DNA of 64,000 bases, from positions 124,001 through 188,000 of the forward strand of contig NZ_FQUX01000001.1 in assembly GCF_900129275.1 (NCBI RefSeq), written 5' to 3'. Source of the stretch: Arenibacter palladensis (lineage in GTDB: Bacteria > Bacteroidota > Bacteroidia > Flavobacteriales > Flavobacteriaceae). This document shows, one piece after another, positions 26,353 to 35,976 of this stretch (the first letter of the stretch is position 1; the number at the start of each line of letters is the position of its first letter). The notes under the pieces were generated by a model. It did not search any database, had not been told where the DNA came from, and saw nothing but the letters and a program-made list of their open reading frames with translations. Both the position numbers and the translations under genes were made by a program.

Positions 26353-28153
26353 AGTTGCTAAATATTATTTTAAATGCGGTTCCCTTTCCCAATTCACTAC
26401 TTACTTCAATATTGGCGTTCAACGATTCCAATTGCGTTTTAACCAGAAACAAACCCATACCTTTTCCGGATAGTCCACGATGAAATCTTTTATATAATTT
26501 AAATATATCACTGCCATAGCGACTCAGATCCACCCCCACTCCATTGTCTTCCACTACCAAAACTTTCTTGTCGTTCTCCCATGAAGTTCGGACAGCTATC
26601 ACCGACTTTCTATTGGGATCCCGGTACTTTATGGCATTGGAAATTAAATTCTGAATTACACTCTGTAGATAGATCTTTGAAAACTTTATTTCTTCCCATG
26701 CGCTAAAATCTGTCTTCACCTCTATGGTCTCTTTGTCCAAAGTCTCAACATACAGATCCAAGGTGGCCGCTATTAAAGGTTCCAATGCTATGTCTTCCAT
26801 TTTAACCTGGTCATCATCGTTGAGAATCCTAACATAGATCAAAAGATCATCCACCAGGGTGTTAATAGCTTGGGTAACTTTTTGCAATTTAGGAAAATAA
26901 CTTTTGGCCTCTTCATAATCCTTGGCTTCCTTTAACATGGACACCAAAGCAGAAATACTTGTAGTGGGAGCTCTTAAATTGTGGGCAACAATATTATTAT
27001 ACTCCAAAAGTTGGGCATTGCGCAGCTCTAACTTATTCTGTATGGTCGCCAAGGTGTTGTTCTTATTTTCCAGCTCGTTGCTTTTGCTCTCCAACTCCTT
27101 GTTCATTTTTTCAAGCGCCAGCATATACTTCCTTTTGGAGGTATCACTTTTTGCTTCCAGATAAGACAGGCATAAAATAACAGCTATTGCCAATAGATTG
27201 ATAAGGAATATTGAAAAGATCTCACTTTTGAGCCTGGCATTTAAAGTAGCGGAATCCAGATGTTTTATAAGCACCCATTTATTGTTGGTCTTAATGTCCG
27301 CAAATTTGTGTTGAAATAAGGGAGTTTGGGCAAGTTCGGTTTTAAAATCCAATTCGGTTTTAATCCACAGATCCCCTTTATGCAACAACGATGTAGTTTC
27401 TGCCCTTCCCAGCGTATCCACCAACTCAGGGTATTCCTCTTGGAACGTTATATCTCGACTGCTGGGGATTAAATGTGAAAACTCCTTTATACTGTCCTTA
27501 CTTACAAGGTAATTGCCAAAACGGTCCAATAGCATAAAGGAATAATGATTGTCTTTTTTAAGTAGTTCCAGAAACCTTTCTGCACTAAAATTAATAACTA
27601 CTGTTCCCAACTTGGTTCCTTGTGCATCAAATATAGGGGCAACCCCACGAATCATTGGCTTATAAGGGAATTCCAATATCCCGTTTTCTTGATTTAGATT
27701 TAATGGGGACAAATAAATCTGACTTTTATTGAGGTCTGTAGTCTCCTGATAATAATTCCTATTAGACTTATCCTGGAGAGCTAGACTCTTTACTATTTTA
27801 CCATTATCCTGTCTATTAATTCTATATACCTCCTTTCCAGACAAATCAATAAGTCTGAACTGATTATAACTATCCATCCCAATCACAAAATCCCCTATTT
27901 TCTCATCTAAATGGGCATTCTTGTCAGGGTCAAAATCGCTTTCGCTAAAACCATATTGTTCCCAATAATAGAGATTGGCTATCATGGGTTTTAAAAGTTC
28001 AACGATGAGTTGCTTTTTATTGGAGAGTTCTTCTTGCTGTAAGGAAATCAGCTTTTCGTGCTCCATTTTATATAGCCACAAAACCGCCAAAACACTCAAT
28101 ATTAGAATTGGGAGGTAGTATTTGACAAATTTTAATAGTAATCGTTTAAGCAA
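26345..28153 (-). CDS. Membrane sensor histidine kinase
   Basis: A 602-residue kinase. A first membrane helix lies at about 10-28, followed by a large extracytoplasmic sensor of Cache-like character (about 30-300, with VAPIFDAQGTKLGTVVINFSA). The second membrane helix is at about 307-330, then a coiled coil (about 335-380). The phospho-acceptor His is in IVAHNLRAPTTSI, and the ATPase domain has VIQNLISNAIKYRDP (N box), VEDNGVGVDL (G1) and GKGMGLFLVK (G2). The partner is the overlapping receiver gene. The signal is unknown. Confidence 0.92.
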   Translation of the reverse strand: MLKRLLLKFVKYYLPILILSVLAVLWLYKMEHEKLISLQQEELSNKKQLIVELLKPMIANLYYWEQYGFSESDFDPDKNAHLDEKIGDFVIGMDSYNQFRLIDLSGKEVYRINRQDNGKIVKSLALQDKSNRNYYQETTDLNKSQIYLSPLNLNQENGILEFPYKPMIRGVAPIFDAQGTKLGTVVINFSAERFLELLKKDNHYSFMLLDRFGNYLVSKDSIKEFSHLIPSSRDITFQEEYPELVDTLGRAETTSLLHKGDLWIKTELDFKTELAQTPLFQHKFADIKTNNKWVLIKHLDSATLNARLKSEIFSIFLINLLAIAVILCLSYLEAKSDTSKRKYMLALEKMNKELESKSNELENKNNTLATIQNKLELRNAQLLEYNNIVAHNLRAPTTSISALVSMLKEAKDYEEAKSYFPKLQKVTQAINTLVDDLLIYVRILNDDDQVKMEDIALEPLIAATLDLYVETLDKETIEVKTDFSAWEEIKFSKIYLQSVIQNLISNAIKYRDPNRKSVIAVRTSWENDKKVLVVEDNGVGVDLSRYGSDIFKLYKRFHRGLSGKGMGLFLVKTQLESLNANIEVSSELGKGTAFKIIFSNYE

Positions 28154-28684
28154 ATTTAAGGCTATTAAAGTTAAATCCAGTGTTGGGATACAATCACCGG
28201 TCTATGCACAATCAAGCTATTTGGGGGAAAGTTTTAATGATCCAGTTTGGCAATAAACTGAAAATCAAATATAAGTAAAATTAGACCTCACCAATCATTT
28301 TTAATTTTATTCTTATAAAAAAAATCGCCTTCTAAGCTTCGATTAAACTTGACATGCCCAAGTTCATTTTTTTAAAACCAAAAAGCTAATATTAATTAAT
28401 TGCCCCCCTAAGTCCAATAATTTTTTGCATTATGAAAATAGGAAAATTGGCCTACCTTCATAAATCCCTATAAAAGTTAAAACTAATTTCATACTTTTAG
28501 TAAGTACTGCTATTCTAGAGCATCATTTTACTATTATTAACATTGAATAATGCCCTTGAAGAACAGGAAAACCTTTTCAAAAGAATCTCCTTGCATACGC
28601 CCCATATGTGACGTGCGACTATTTTGAATCGGACCTGATGAAATCTAATAAATACAAAGCGAGTTCAACCATAAATCAACGCCC
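28154..28684. other. AT-rich intergenic region
   Basis: A 531-base interval between the divergent histidine-kinase and dienelactone-hydrolase genes. I see AT-rich text, a run of six C near 28405 and short spurious frames, but no tRNA, repeat, or convincing protein. It should contain the promoters of both flanking genes; none is clear enough to place. Confidence 0.5.
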
Positions 28685-29569
28685 ATGAAACCATTGAAAA
28701 AAGAAGACATTAAACAGGAGGTTTTTGACCTCTATGATGACTATGCCCACAACAGGGTAAGTAGAAGGTTGTTTATGGATAAATTATCCACCTATGCCGT
28801 TGGGGGGCTTACCGTAGCTTCCCTCCTTAGCTTTATTTCTCCTGATTACGTAAAAAAAATCCAGATAAAACCTAATGATCCAAAATTAAAATCGGAATAT
28901 ATTCATTATGATTCACCAAAGGGCGGAGGTTCCATAAAGGGTTTGTTGTCTAGACCGGCAGACGCCAAGACAAAGCTTCCAGGAATAATCGTAGTGCACG
29001 AAAACCGGGGATTAAATCCCCATATCGAAGATGTTGGGCGCAGGGCAGGCCTTGCAGGATTCATCTCTTTGGCCCCAGATGCCTTGACACCTCTTGGGGG
29101 TTATCCCGGCAATGACGATGATGGCCGTGAATTGCAAAGCAAACGAAACCGCGATGAGATGTTGGAAGATTTTATTGCTGCCTTTGAATATTTGAAAGCC
29201 CACCCGGAATGCTCCGGCAAAGTTGGAGTGGTAGGATTTTGTTTTGGCGGCTGGATTTCCAATATGATGGCGGTAAAGATTCCCAATTTAGGGGCTTCCG
29301 TTCCTTTTTACGGGGGGCAGCCAACAGAAGATATCGATAAAATAAATGCTCCCTTAATGCTCCATTTTGGGGAACTGGATACAAGAGTCAATGAAGGGTG
29401 GCCAGCCTACGAAGAAGCCTTAAAAAAGTATGGCAAGGAGTTCAAGGCCTATATATACCCTAAGGCAAACCACGGTTTTCATAATGATACCACACCGAGG
29501 TACGACCGGGAAGCGGCCGAATTGGCCTGGGGACGTACCATCGATTTTTTTAGGGAAAAACTAGGTTAA
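28685..29569 (+). CDS. Dienelactone hydrolase family protein, Tat-type leader
   Basis: A 294-residue alpha/beta hydrolase. The catalytic set of the DLH family is visible: nucleophile Cys in VGFCFGGW (about 178), Asp in GELDTRVN and His in ANHGFHND. The N terminus has VSRRLFMDKL followed by a hydrophobic stretch (YAVGGLTVASLLSFI), which fits a twin-arginine signal or anchor, so the enzyme probably works outside the cytoplasm. DLH enzymes open lactones or esters; the natural substrate is not evident. It stands alone on the plus strand, convergent with the symporter gene. Confidence 0.85.
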   Translation: MKPLKKEDIKQEVFDLYDDYAHNRVSRRLFMDKLSTYAVGGLTVASLLSFISPDYVKKIQIKPNDPKLKSEYIHYDSPKGGGSIKGLLSRPADAKTKLPGIIVVHENRGLNPHIEDVGRRAGLAGFISLAPDALTPLGGYPGNDDDGRELQSKRNRDEMLEDFIAAFEYLKAHPECSGKVGVVGFCFGGWISNMMAVKIPNLGASVPFYGGQPTEDIDKINAPLMLHFGELDTRVNEGWPAYEEALKKYGKEFKAYIYPKANHGFHNDTTPRYDREAAELAWGRTIDFFREKLG

Positions 29570-29599
29570 ATTAGGGCTATAAACAGGTATCAATCATCG

Positions 29600-31225
29600 C
29601 TACAAGGAAAGCGTACTAAATGATATCATGATATACAGCACAATGAGCACCACCAAGACCGAAGCCACTATATCCCAAATAGTATAGCTCAACTTGTTGT
29701 CCGCTTTCTGTTTGGCCGTAACCGTACCAAAAGTTAGTCCGGACAATTGTGCTGCCGAAGGAGCAGGATAAAACATGCTCACAATAACCGCTATGGCCAC
29801 ACAAAGGGCAAAGAAATAGGCTGCAAATACCAACCAGTTTACATCGGCAAGGTTGAATAGAAAACTTCCTTCGGAAAAACTGGATTTCATAATTTCCAAG
29901 GTAAGCTTGGAAAACCCTATGATCAATCCGCCAACCAAAGTAGCAATGGCACCGTTGGCATTTATTCGCTTGTAAAAAATCCCCAACAGGAATACCGCCG
30001 TAATCGGTGGGGAAATATAGGCCTGCACGTTCTGCAGGTATTCATATAATCCATCAGAAAGCCTAGTTATCACGGGAATCCACAGCAAGCCCAGACCTAC
30101 TACAAAAAAAGTAGCGGTCCTCCCAGTTTTCACCAATTCCTCTTCAGGTTTATTGGGTTTCAGTTTTTTATAGATATCCAAGGTAAACAAGGTGGAGCAG
30201 GAATTAAATACGGACGCCAGGGAGCTCATCAAGGCAGCCAGCAATCCTGCAGCTACCAATCCGCGTAGGCCAGAAGGCAGAAGGTTGCTCATAAGTACCG
30301 GAAAGGCCTCATCCGGACTGTTCCAATCCAATTTCCCTTGCATTTTAAGCCCCAAGGCTACTACACCTGGAATTAGAAAAAGAAAGACGGGCATCAATTT
30401 AAGAAGTGCCCCAAAGATACTTCCGCGCCTACCGGCCTTGATACTTTTGGCAGTAAGCACCCGTTGTACGATGACCTGATCTGTACACCAATACCAGATT
30501 CCAACAATGGTACTGGTCAAAAATAATGGAAGCCAAGGATAATCTGGATCAGAATTGGGTCGCCACATATTAAAATAATCCACTCCTATGGTTACCTTTA
30601 GCTCTCCCCAACCACCAACGGCTTCAAGCCCCATAAAACTTAAAATTCCGGCCCCAAGTACCAAGACTATGGCCTGTATGGTCTCCGTATAGACCACTGC
30701 CCGCATTCCACCCAAAATAGTGTACAGTCCGGTAAGCGCAACGGTTGCAACTGCACCGATCCAAAAAGGAATTCCCAACAAGGCAGATACCACCACCCCT
30801 CCCGCATAGATGGTTACAGAAACCTTGGTAAGTATATATGCTATTAATGAAACTATGGAGAGCACCCATCTGGAACGGGCATCGAAACGCTTTTCCAAAA
30901 ATTCAGGCATGGTGAATACCCCACTTCTGGCATAAAAAGGCAGAAATACCCACCCCAACATCAATACTATCCAGGCATGGAGCTCATATATCAACAATGG
31001 CATTTTATCCCCGGCACCATTACCGGCCAATCCCACTACATGTTCGGACCCAATGTTGGAGGCAAAAATGGACGCCCCTACCATAAACCATCCAATGTTT
31101 CGTCCGGCCAAGAAATAATCCTCGGTATTCTTTTGTTTTTGCTTTATTACCCACCAGGCAACTCCCAGCAATATCACAAAATAGGCGCTGATTACCACCC
31201 AATCCAGTACGTCCAATCCTTTCAT
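29600..31225 (-). CDS. Sodium/sugar symporter (SSS family)
   Basis: Inner-membrane Na+-coupled transporter of 541 residues with 13-14 membrane helices, of the SGLT-like branch. Characteristic segments are GRNIGWFMVGASIFASNIGS early in the chain, TGLYTILGGMRAVVYTE, and GLRGLVAAGLLAALMSSLAS near the middle. It is the last gene of a minus-strand sugar cassette: dehydratase remnant, SDR, SMP-30 lactonase, symporter. The context points to uptake of a sugar oxidised without phosphorylation; which sugar cannot be read from the sequence. Confidence 0.92.
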   Translation of the reverse strand: MKGLDVLDWVVISAYFVILLGVAWWVIKQKQKNTEDYFLAGRNIGWFMVGASIFASNIGSEHVVGLAGNGAGDKMPLLIYELHAWIVLMLGWVFLPFYARSGVFTMPEFLEKRFDARSRWVLSIVSLIAYILTKVSVTIYAGGVVVSALLGIPFWIGAVATVALTGLYTILGGMRAVVYTETIQAIVLVLGAGILSFMGLEAVGGWGELKVTIGVDYFNMWRPNSDPDYPWLPLFLTSTIVGIWYWCTDQVIVQRVLTAKSIKAGRRGSIFGALLKLMPVFLFLIPGVVALGLKMQGKLDWNSPDEAFPVLMSNLLPSGLRGLVAAGLLAALMSSLASVFNSCSTLFTLDIYKKLKPNKPEEELVKTGRTATFFVVGLGLLWIPVITRLSDGLYEYLQNVQAYISPPITAVFLLGIFYKRINANGAIATLVGGLIIGFSKLTLEIMKSSFSEGSFLFNLADVNWLVFAAYFFALCVAIAVIVSMFYPAPSAAQLSGLTFGTVTAKQKADNKLSYTIWDIVASVLVVLIVLYIMISFSTLSL

Positions 31226-31295
31226 TCTAATTTATTTGGTTTCGTTGGTTTTTTAATTCGCAATTTTTGAAAATAGATTGTGGTAGTTACCTGAA

Positions 31296-32177
31296 TTAAT
31301 TTATAGTCTTAAACTTATTGGAAGGAAGTGCCTTATGACCACAATTCCTTACTACAAATAAGGACCCTGCCAAGGGTTGTTTCTCGAGCTCAGCTTTACT
31401 TAGACCCTTCTTGGCCGAAGTAATATAAAGATCTTGCATGGCTTCACCCCCAAAGGCGCAGGAGGTAACTTGGGATACAGGCATGGCAATGGCCGATAAT
31501 TTTTTTCCCGTTCCAGGATCATAACGGGCTACCTGCCACCCTCCCCAATGCGCTACCCATAACATTCCCTCATTGTCTATGGTCATGCCATCCGGAAAGC
31601 CGTCTTTCTCGGCAATAGTGACAACCGTTCTCTTATTGGACAATCCCCCGTTTTCCTTGTTATAATCATAGCCCACTACTTTGCGTGTGGGGGAATCTAT
31701 AAAGTACATTGTTTTGTGATCCAGACTCCATGCCAAACCATTGGAAACACTAATGTTGGATTCCTTTTTCCCAACATTTAATGACGCATCCAGCACATAA
31801 AGGCTACCAGAGGATTTGTCTTCTGCAATGGGCATGGTCCCTGCCCAAAACCGACCTTCCGGATCACATTTCCCATCATTAAACCTGTTTTCCGGTAAAT
31901 GCGATTCTGGATTCGTTATCATATCGACTTTCCCCGTTTCACGGTTTACGTATCCAAATCCGTCCTTCATGGCAGCAATGTAATTCCCATTGTCTGAAAA
32001 AGCCATAGCACCTATCATTTGCCCTACCGAAATGGTATTGGAAATATCGTTCCCGGGAGACCATTCATGGATATTTCCATTTAAAATATCTACCCAACAT
32101 ATCTGTTTTCTGGAGTTGTCCCATAACGGACCTTCCCCTAATTCGCAATTAATTCCACTAACTACTTCTGGACCCAT
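31296..32177 (-). CDS. SMP-30/gluconolactonase family sugar lactonase
   Basis: A 293-residue six-bladed beta-propeller that hydrolyses sugar lactones with a bound divalent metal. Family motifs are ELGEGPLWD (metal-ligand Glu), NRFNDGKCDPEGRFWAGT, SNGLAWSLDHKTMYFIDS (Asn) and PDGMTIDNEGMLWVA (Asp). It lies between the SDR and symporter genes and should act on the lactone formed by the SDR. No signal peptide is seen, so it is cytoplasmic. Confidence 0.92.
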   Translation of the reverse strand: MGPEVVSGINCELGEGPLWDNSRKQICWVDILNGNIHEWSPGNDISNTISVGQMIGAMAFSDNGNYIAAMKDGFGYVNRETGKVDMITNPESHLPENRFNDGKCDPEGRFWAGTMPIAEDKSSGSLYVLDASLNVGKKESNISVSNGLAWSLDHKTMYFIDSPTRKVVGYDYNKENGGLSNKRTVVTIAEKDGFPDGMTIDNEGMLWVAHWGGWQVARYDPGTGKKLSAIAMPVSQVTSCAFGGEAMQDLYITSAKKGLSKAELEKQPLAGSLFVVRNCGHKALPSNKFKTIN

Positions 32178-32240
32178 ATTTACTAAATTCTATTAATAAT
32201 TTATTGATTGTTATAGTATTAAGAATATTTAAAGTGACCA

Positions 32241-33005
32241 TTAATTTTTATAAGGAGACGGACTCACCGATGTCCAACCCCCATCGATCACCAAACTTTG
32301 TCCCGTTATGTGTTTGGCGTTATCGGAGATCATGAACAAAACTGCTTGGGCAATATCATTGACAGATGCAGGTCTGCCCATAGGCGTTATATTTTCCCAG
32401 GTCCCGAAATAGTCTTTATCCTTCAAGGTCCTTTCAGTCAAGGTAGCCCCAGGAGCCACGGTATTGACATTTATTTTATAGGGCGATAGCTCTATGACCA
32501 AGTTCTTGGCCAACATTTCCAATGCGGCCTTGCTCATCCCGTAGGCCGCTAAGTTTTCATGTGCCTGATGCCCGGTTACGGACGACATAAAAAGTATGGA
32601 GCCGCCCAAACCCTGTTTTTTCATTTGTTTGGCCGCTGCCTGTGCCAAAAAGAAGCTCCCCCCCAAATTTACTTTCATAACCTCAAAGAATGATTCCGGC
32701 GGATAGCTTAGGAATTCCCCGAAGAGGGTAATCCCGGCGTTGGCTACCACCACATCCAGTTTTCCGAATTCTACAACTGCCGTATCTACCATTTGTTGTA
32801 TTACGGACATATCACTGGAATCCCCAGAAAGACCAATACATTTTCCAATTTCACCATCCATGCCGGCCACTGCTTCCTTCGTTAATGCGGCATCCAAATC
32901 ATTCAAAATTACATGGCCCCCTCGGGCCACCAACTGTTTACAGATCTCCAGGCCGATACCCTGCCCCGCTCCTGTAACAATGGCTACTTTATCCTTAAAA
33001 TCCAT
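32241..33005 (-). CDS. SDR family oxidoreductase, probable sugar 1-dehydrogenase
   Basis: Classical short-chain dehydrogenase of about 254 residues: nucleotide-binding VTGAGQGIGLEI, NAG in VVANAGITL, catalytic Ser in FMSSVTG, and YGMSK (Tyr and Lys). The end INVNTVAPGATLTE and GQSLVIDGGWTSV is typical. ATG 33005 is chosen; a TTG two codons upstream is in frame. Its start lies two bases after the stop of the dehydratase remnant. In the cassette it most likely oxidises the sugar to its lactone; the sugar is not identifiable. Confidence 0.9.
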   Translation of the reverse strand: MDFKDKVAIVTGAGQGIGLEICKQLVARGGHVILNDLDAALTKEAVAGMDGEIGKCIGLSGDSSDMSVIQQMVDTAVVEFGKLDVVVANAGITLFGEFLSYPPESFFEVMKVNLGGSFFLAQAAAKQMKKQGLGGSILFMSSVTGHQAHENLAAYGMSKAALEMLAKNLVIELSPYKINVNTVAPGATLTERTLKDKDYFGTWENITPMGRPASVNDIAQAVLFMISDNAKHITGQSLVIDGGWTSVSPSPYKN

Positions 33006-33007
33006 AA

Positions 33008-33130
33008 TCAATCAATAGTATTAATGGGAATCCCTTGGTTCCTCATCCAGGTCATATAAAGAAAACCGTCCTTACCTGTGCGACCGTACCAATTGCTGCT
33101 ACACAGCTTTTTCTTGTCATCTTTTTCCAT
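33008..33130 (-). pseudogene. IlvD/Edd family sugar-acid dehydratase, 40-codon N-terminal remnant
   Basis: The minus strand from ATG 33130 to TGA 33008-33010 encodes 40 residues. Pieces such as LCSSNWYGRTGKDGF and MTWMRNQGIP match the start of arabonate/xylonate-type IlvD/Edd dehydratases, which read roughly RSxxWFG..GKDGFxYRxWMKNQG and then continue for over 500 residues. Here the frame ends exactly where the conserved GRPVIGI segment should begin, and the SDR start follows two bases later. The simplest reading is an internal deletion of about 1.6 kb that removed nearly the whole gene. The missing dehydratase would have acted after the lactonase. Confidence 0.75.
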
Positions 33131-33583
33131 TGGTTATTTTGGTTTTTATGAATCCGCCAATATTGAAATCTGCTTGGCCTATAAGGCATAGCATAGATTT
33201 TCGTATTGATATTTTTTTATGATCTATGCGCTGAATTTCAATTTGCAGGCTTCAATATCGTGAACTTTTCCGAAATAGATAGGTCGTTTTTTAAGGAATT
33301 TGTAATTAGGACATCGGAAGTCTGCATTTAAATGGATTATAGAGGTTAACCGCTTTTTAAACCCAGTCCGCTGTCATGCGCATTCTGATATGCAAAATAT
33401 TTTGTACTCTTGGCTTTCACTGGCCATTGAAGTATCTCCACCAATCGACCTAAAAAATTTCATAGGAAAAGTTCTAACAAAAACAATGTCCCAATGCTAA
33501 TTGGGACAGGCATTTTTACACCCGTTATGATTTAGTTTTTGCAATTGACGCTTCTAAAACCCTCTAATTCAACACTTAATTTT
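33131..33583. other. Non-coding interval with a palindrome, upstream of nirK
   Basis: No convincing gene is seen. The clearest structure is TGTCCCAAT-gcta-ATTGGGACA at 33487-33508, a perfect 9-base inverted repeat followed by a short T run. It could be a terminator or an operator about 200 bases before nirK. Confidence 0.45.
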
Positions 33584-33605
33584 AAACATGATAACTGTCA
33601 TGTTT
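33584..33605 (+). promoter_or_regulatory. Palindromic operator candidate of the nirK cluster
   Basis: Perfect inverted repeat AAACATGA-taactg-TCATGTTT, 19 bases before a -7 element. The position and dyad symmetry suit a nitric-oxide- or oxygen-responsive factor (CRP/FNR or NsrR type). The sequence does not say which. Confidence 0.6.
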
Positions 33606-33623
33606 TTATTTGACAATCGCAAT

Positions 33624-33631
33624 TATTTTTG
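33624..33631 (+). promoter_or_regulatory. -7 promoter element of nirK
   Basis: TATTTTTG matches TAnnTTTG. It places transcription start near 33638, so the frame opening at 33610 cannot be the real start and ATG 33691 is used. Confidence 0.55.
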
Positions 33632-33690
33632 CCCCTATAAAAGACAAAAAAGTCCTTTATTTTTTCAATATGCAACCAAAACAAAATATT

Positions 33691-35151
33691 ATGAATCCAA
33701 AATCGACAAAAAAAGTATTCCTTCTCCTAATGCTGGTAGCAGGAATGGGTAGCCTTATCCTCTCATGTGCTAAAAAAGAAAAGATCGTTTACGAAAGCAC
33801 AGCAGATATCCCTGCAAATCGTGAAATGATCGCAGAACTAACCGCTCCGCCCCATGTACCTACCCCAGTTGGGGATAGAAAGGCCAAATTACTAAAGGTG
33901 GATATGGAAATCCTGGAACAGGAAGGAGAAATGACCAATGGGGTGCGATACGTGTACTGGACCTTTGGTGGTTCTGTGCCAGGTAGTTTTATTAGAACAA
34001 GGGTTGGGGATGAGGTTGAATTTCACCTAAAGAATCACCCGGACAATAAATTACCACATAATATTGACCTGCATGCCGTTACCGGTCCAGGGGGAGGTGC
34101 AGAATCCTCCTTTGTAGCTCCCGGCCATGAGAAGGTTTTTTCCTTTAAAACCCTAAATCCAGGACTTTATGTGTACCACTGTGCCACTGCGCCAGTAGGT
34201 ATGCACATAGCCAACGGAATGTATGGATTGATATTGGTTGAGCCCGAAGGTGGCCTGCCCTTGGTGGATAAGGAATACTATATAATGCAAGGCGATTTTT
34301 ACACCAAAGGTGCCAATGGTGACCGTGGTCTACAGCCTTTTGACATGCAAAAAGCAGTTGACGAAAAGGCAGATTATGTAGTTTTTAATGGAAAAATGGG
34401 CGCCTTGACCGGAGACAATGCCCTTACCGCCAAGGTAGGTGAAACTATTCGTTTGTTCGTGGGCAATGGTGGACCCAACCTCGTATCATCCTTTCATGTT
34501 ATTGGTGAAATATTCGATAAAGTACATGTAGAAGGTGGGGATATGATCAATGAAAATGTCCAAACTACCCTAATACCGGCAGGAGGAGCAGCGATCGTTG
34601 AATTTAAGGTAGATGTACCAGGAACTTTTATATTGGTAGACCATTCCATATTCAGGGCCTTTAACAAGGGAGCTCTTGGAATGCTTAAAGTGGAAGGTGA
34701 GAAAAACAAGACCATTTATTCTGGTGAACTGGAAGATGGTATTTACCAGCCAGAAGGTAGTGGAATTCAAAAAATGCCCTCCACAAATGGCGTTGTGGAA
34801 TCTGAAATCCCCGCCAAATCCTTGGAAGAAAAGATGGAATTTGGAAAAGCAACCTATATGCAGACCTGTTTTGCCTGTCACCAGGGAGAGGGGCAAGGAA
34901 TTGCCAATGCATTTCCTCCTTTGGCCAAATCGGATTACTTAAATGCCGATGTTAATAGAGCTATAGACATTGTTTTACATGGAAAAACAGGTGAAATAAC
35001 CGTAAACGGACAAAAATACAATAGTGTTATGACGGCGCAGACCTTGTCAGATGAAGAGGTGGCCAATGTACTTACCTATGTTTATAATAGTTGGGGCAAT
35101 ACCAAAAAAGATGTAACGCCGTCTATGGTCAAAAGCGTAAGAAACAAATAA
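33691..35151 (+). CDS. nirK: Copper nitrite reductase NirK with C-terminal cytochrome c domain
   Basis: Reduces nitrite to nitric oxide in denitrification. The 486-residue protein has a lipoprotein signal ([12 protein letters not shown], Cys about 26), two cupredoxin domains and a fused c-type cytochrome. Copper-site segments are [16 protein letters not shown] (with the catalytic Asp), [18 protein letters not shown] (type 1 Cys, His and Met region) and [13 protein letters not shown] (His ligand of the type 2 site). Haem binding is [11 protein letters not shown] near residue 400, with a later [11 protein letters not shown] Met. The tethered haem would feed electrons directly. It is followed by nirV-like and sco genes. 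Confidence 0.94.
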   Translation: MNPKSTKKVFLLLMLVAGMGSLILSCAKKEKIVYESTADIPANREMIAELTAPPHVPTPVGDRKAKLLKVDMEILEQEGEMTNGVRYVYWTFGGSVPGSFIRTRVGDEVEFHLKNHPDNKLPHNIDLHAVTGPGGGAESSFVAPGHEKVFSFKTLNPGLYVYHCATAPVGMHIANGMYGLILVEPEGGLPLVDKEYYIMQGDFYTKGANGDRGLQPFDMQKAVDEKADYVVFNGKMGALTGDNALTAKVGETIRLFVGNGGPNLVSSFHVIGEIFDKVHVEGGDMINENVQTTLIPAGGAAIVEFKVDVPGTFILVDHSIFRAFNKGALGMLKVEGEKNKTIYSGELEDGIYQPEGSGIQKMPSTNGVVESEIPAKSLEEKMEFGKATYMQTCFACHQGEGQGIANAFPPLAKSDYLNADVNRAIDIVLHGKTGEITVNGQKYNSVMTAQTLSDEEVANVLTYVYNSWGNTKKDVTPSMVKSVRNK

Positions 35152-35174
35152 AATTAAATAATAAAAAGACAATT

Positions 35175-35972
35175 ATGGGTCCCTTCTTAAAAGTAGCATT
35201 TACTCTTTTTGGTATTATTACCGCCAGTAGCATTTTTGCACAAGCTGAGCAAATGGTTACCGTAAAAGGAGGGACTTATATTCCGCTTTACGGCGTTGAT
35301 TCAACGGCGGTCACCGTTGATGAATTTACTATGGACGTATATCCAGTAACCAACAAGGAGTATTTAGAATTCGTTCAGGAATATCCTGAATGGAAAAAAA
35401 GTAAGGTCAAGCGACTATTTGCAGATGGAAATTATTTGGTGAATTGGGAAAGTGATGAATCCTTTGGAACGCAATTAGCCGAGGATGCCGCGGTTACCAA
35501 CATTTCTTGGTTTGCCGCCAAGAAATATTGCGAATGCCAAGGAAAAAGGTTGCCAACCGTAGATGAATGGGAATACGCGGCTATGGCCGATAAAAATAGT
35601 CCGGACGCCCGTAAAAAAGAATCCTACAATCAGCTCATTCTGGATTGGTACGAAGCTCCAAAAACATTTAACAATTCCATAGGCTCCACCTTTAAAAATT
35701 ATTGGGGAATTTATGACCTTCACGGCCTGGTATGGGAGTGGACGATGGACTTTAATTCCGTTTTAATTTCTGGTGAATCCAGAAAGGATGTAGACAAGGA
35801 CAGTAATCTATTTTGCGGAAGTGCGGCTGTTGGGGCATCGGACTTAATGAACTACGCAGCCTTTATGCGCTATGCCTTCAGAGGTAGTCTAAAAGCTAAT
35901 TATGCTATAAGAAATTTGGGATTCCGATGTGTGCAGACCAAAGGGCCGAACAATAATAACCTAACTTATTAA
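35175..35972 (+). CDS. nirV: NirV-like formylglycine-generating-enzyme family protein
   Basis: A 265-residue exported protein with a signal peptide (FLKVAFTLFGIITASSIFAQ) and the SUMF1/FGE fold: VKGGTYIPLYG at the start, FTMDVYPVTNKEYLEFV, NISWFAAKKYCECQGKRLPT, and the end AIRNLGFRC. NirV, an FGE homologue encoded next to nirK in several denitrifiers, has this position; its exact role is not established. The ATG at 35175 follows nirK by 23 bases; a longer frame from 35091 overlaps nirK and has no signal peptide at its start, so I reject it. Confidence 0.85.
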   Translation: MGPFLKVAFTLFGIITASSIFAQAEQMVTVKGGTYIPLYGVDSTAVTVDEFTMDVYPVTNKEYLEFVQEYPEWKKSKVKRLFADGNYLVNWESDESFGTQLAEDAAVTNISWFAAKKYCECQGKRLPTVDEWEYAAMADKNSPDARKKESYNQLILDWYEAPKTFNNSIGSTFKNYWGIYDLHGLVWEWTMDFNSVLISGESRKDVDKDSNLFCGSAAVGASDLMNYAAFMRYAFRGSLKANYAIRNLGFRCVQTKGPNNNNLTY

Positions 35973-35976
35973 AGAA

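Noticed and set aside
33610-33690. Longer NirK start at 33610
   Set aside because: The added 27 residues overlap the -7 promoter element at 33624-33631 and precede the lipoprotein signal.
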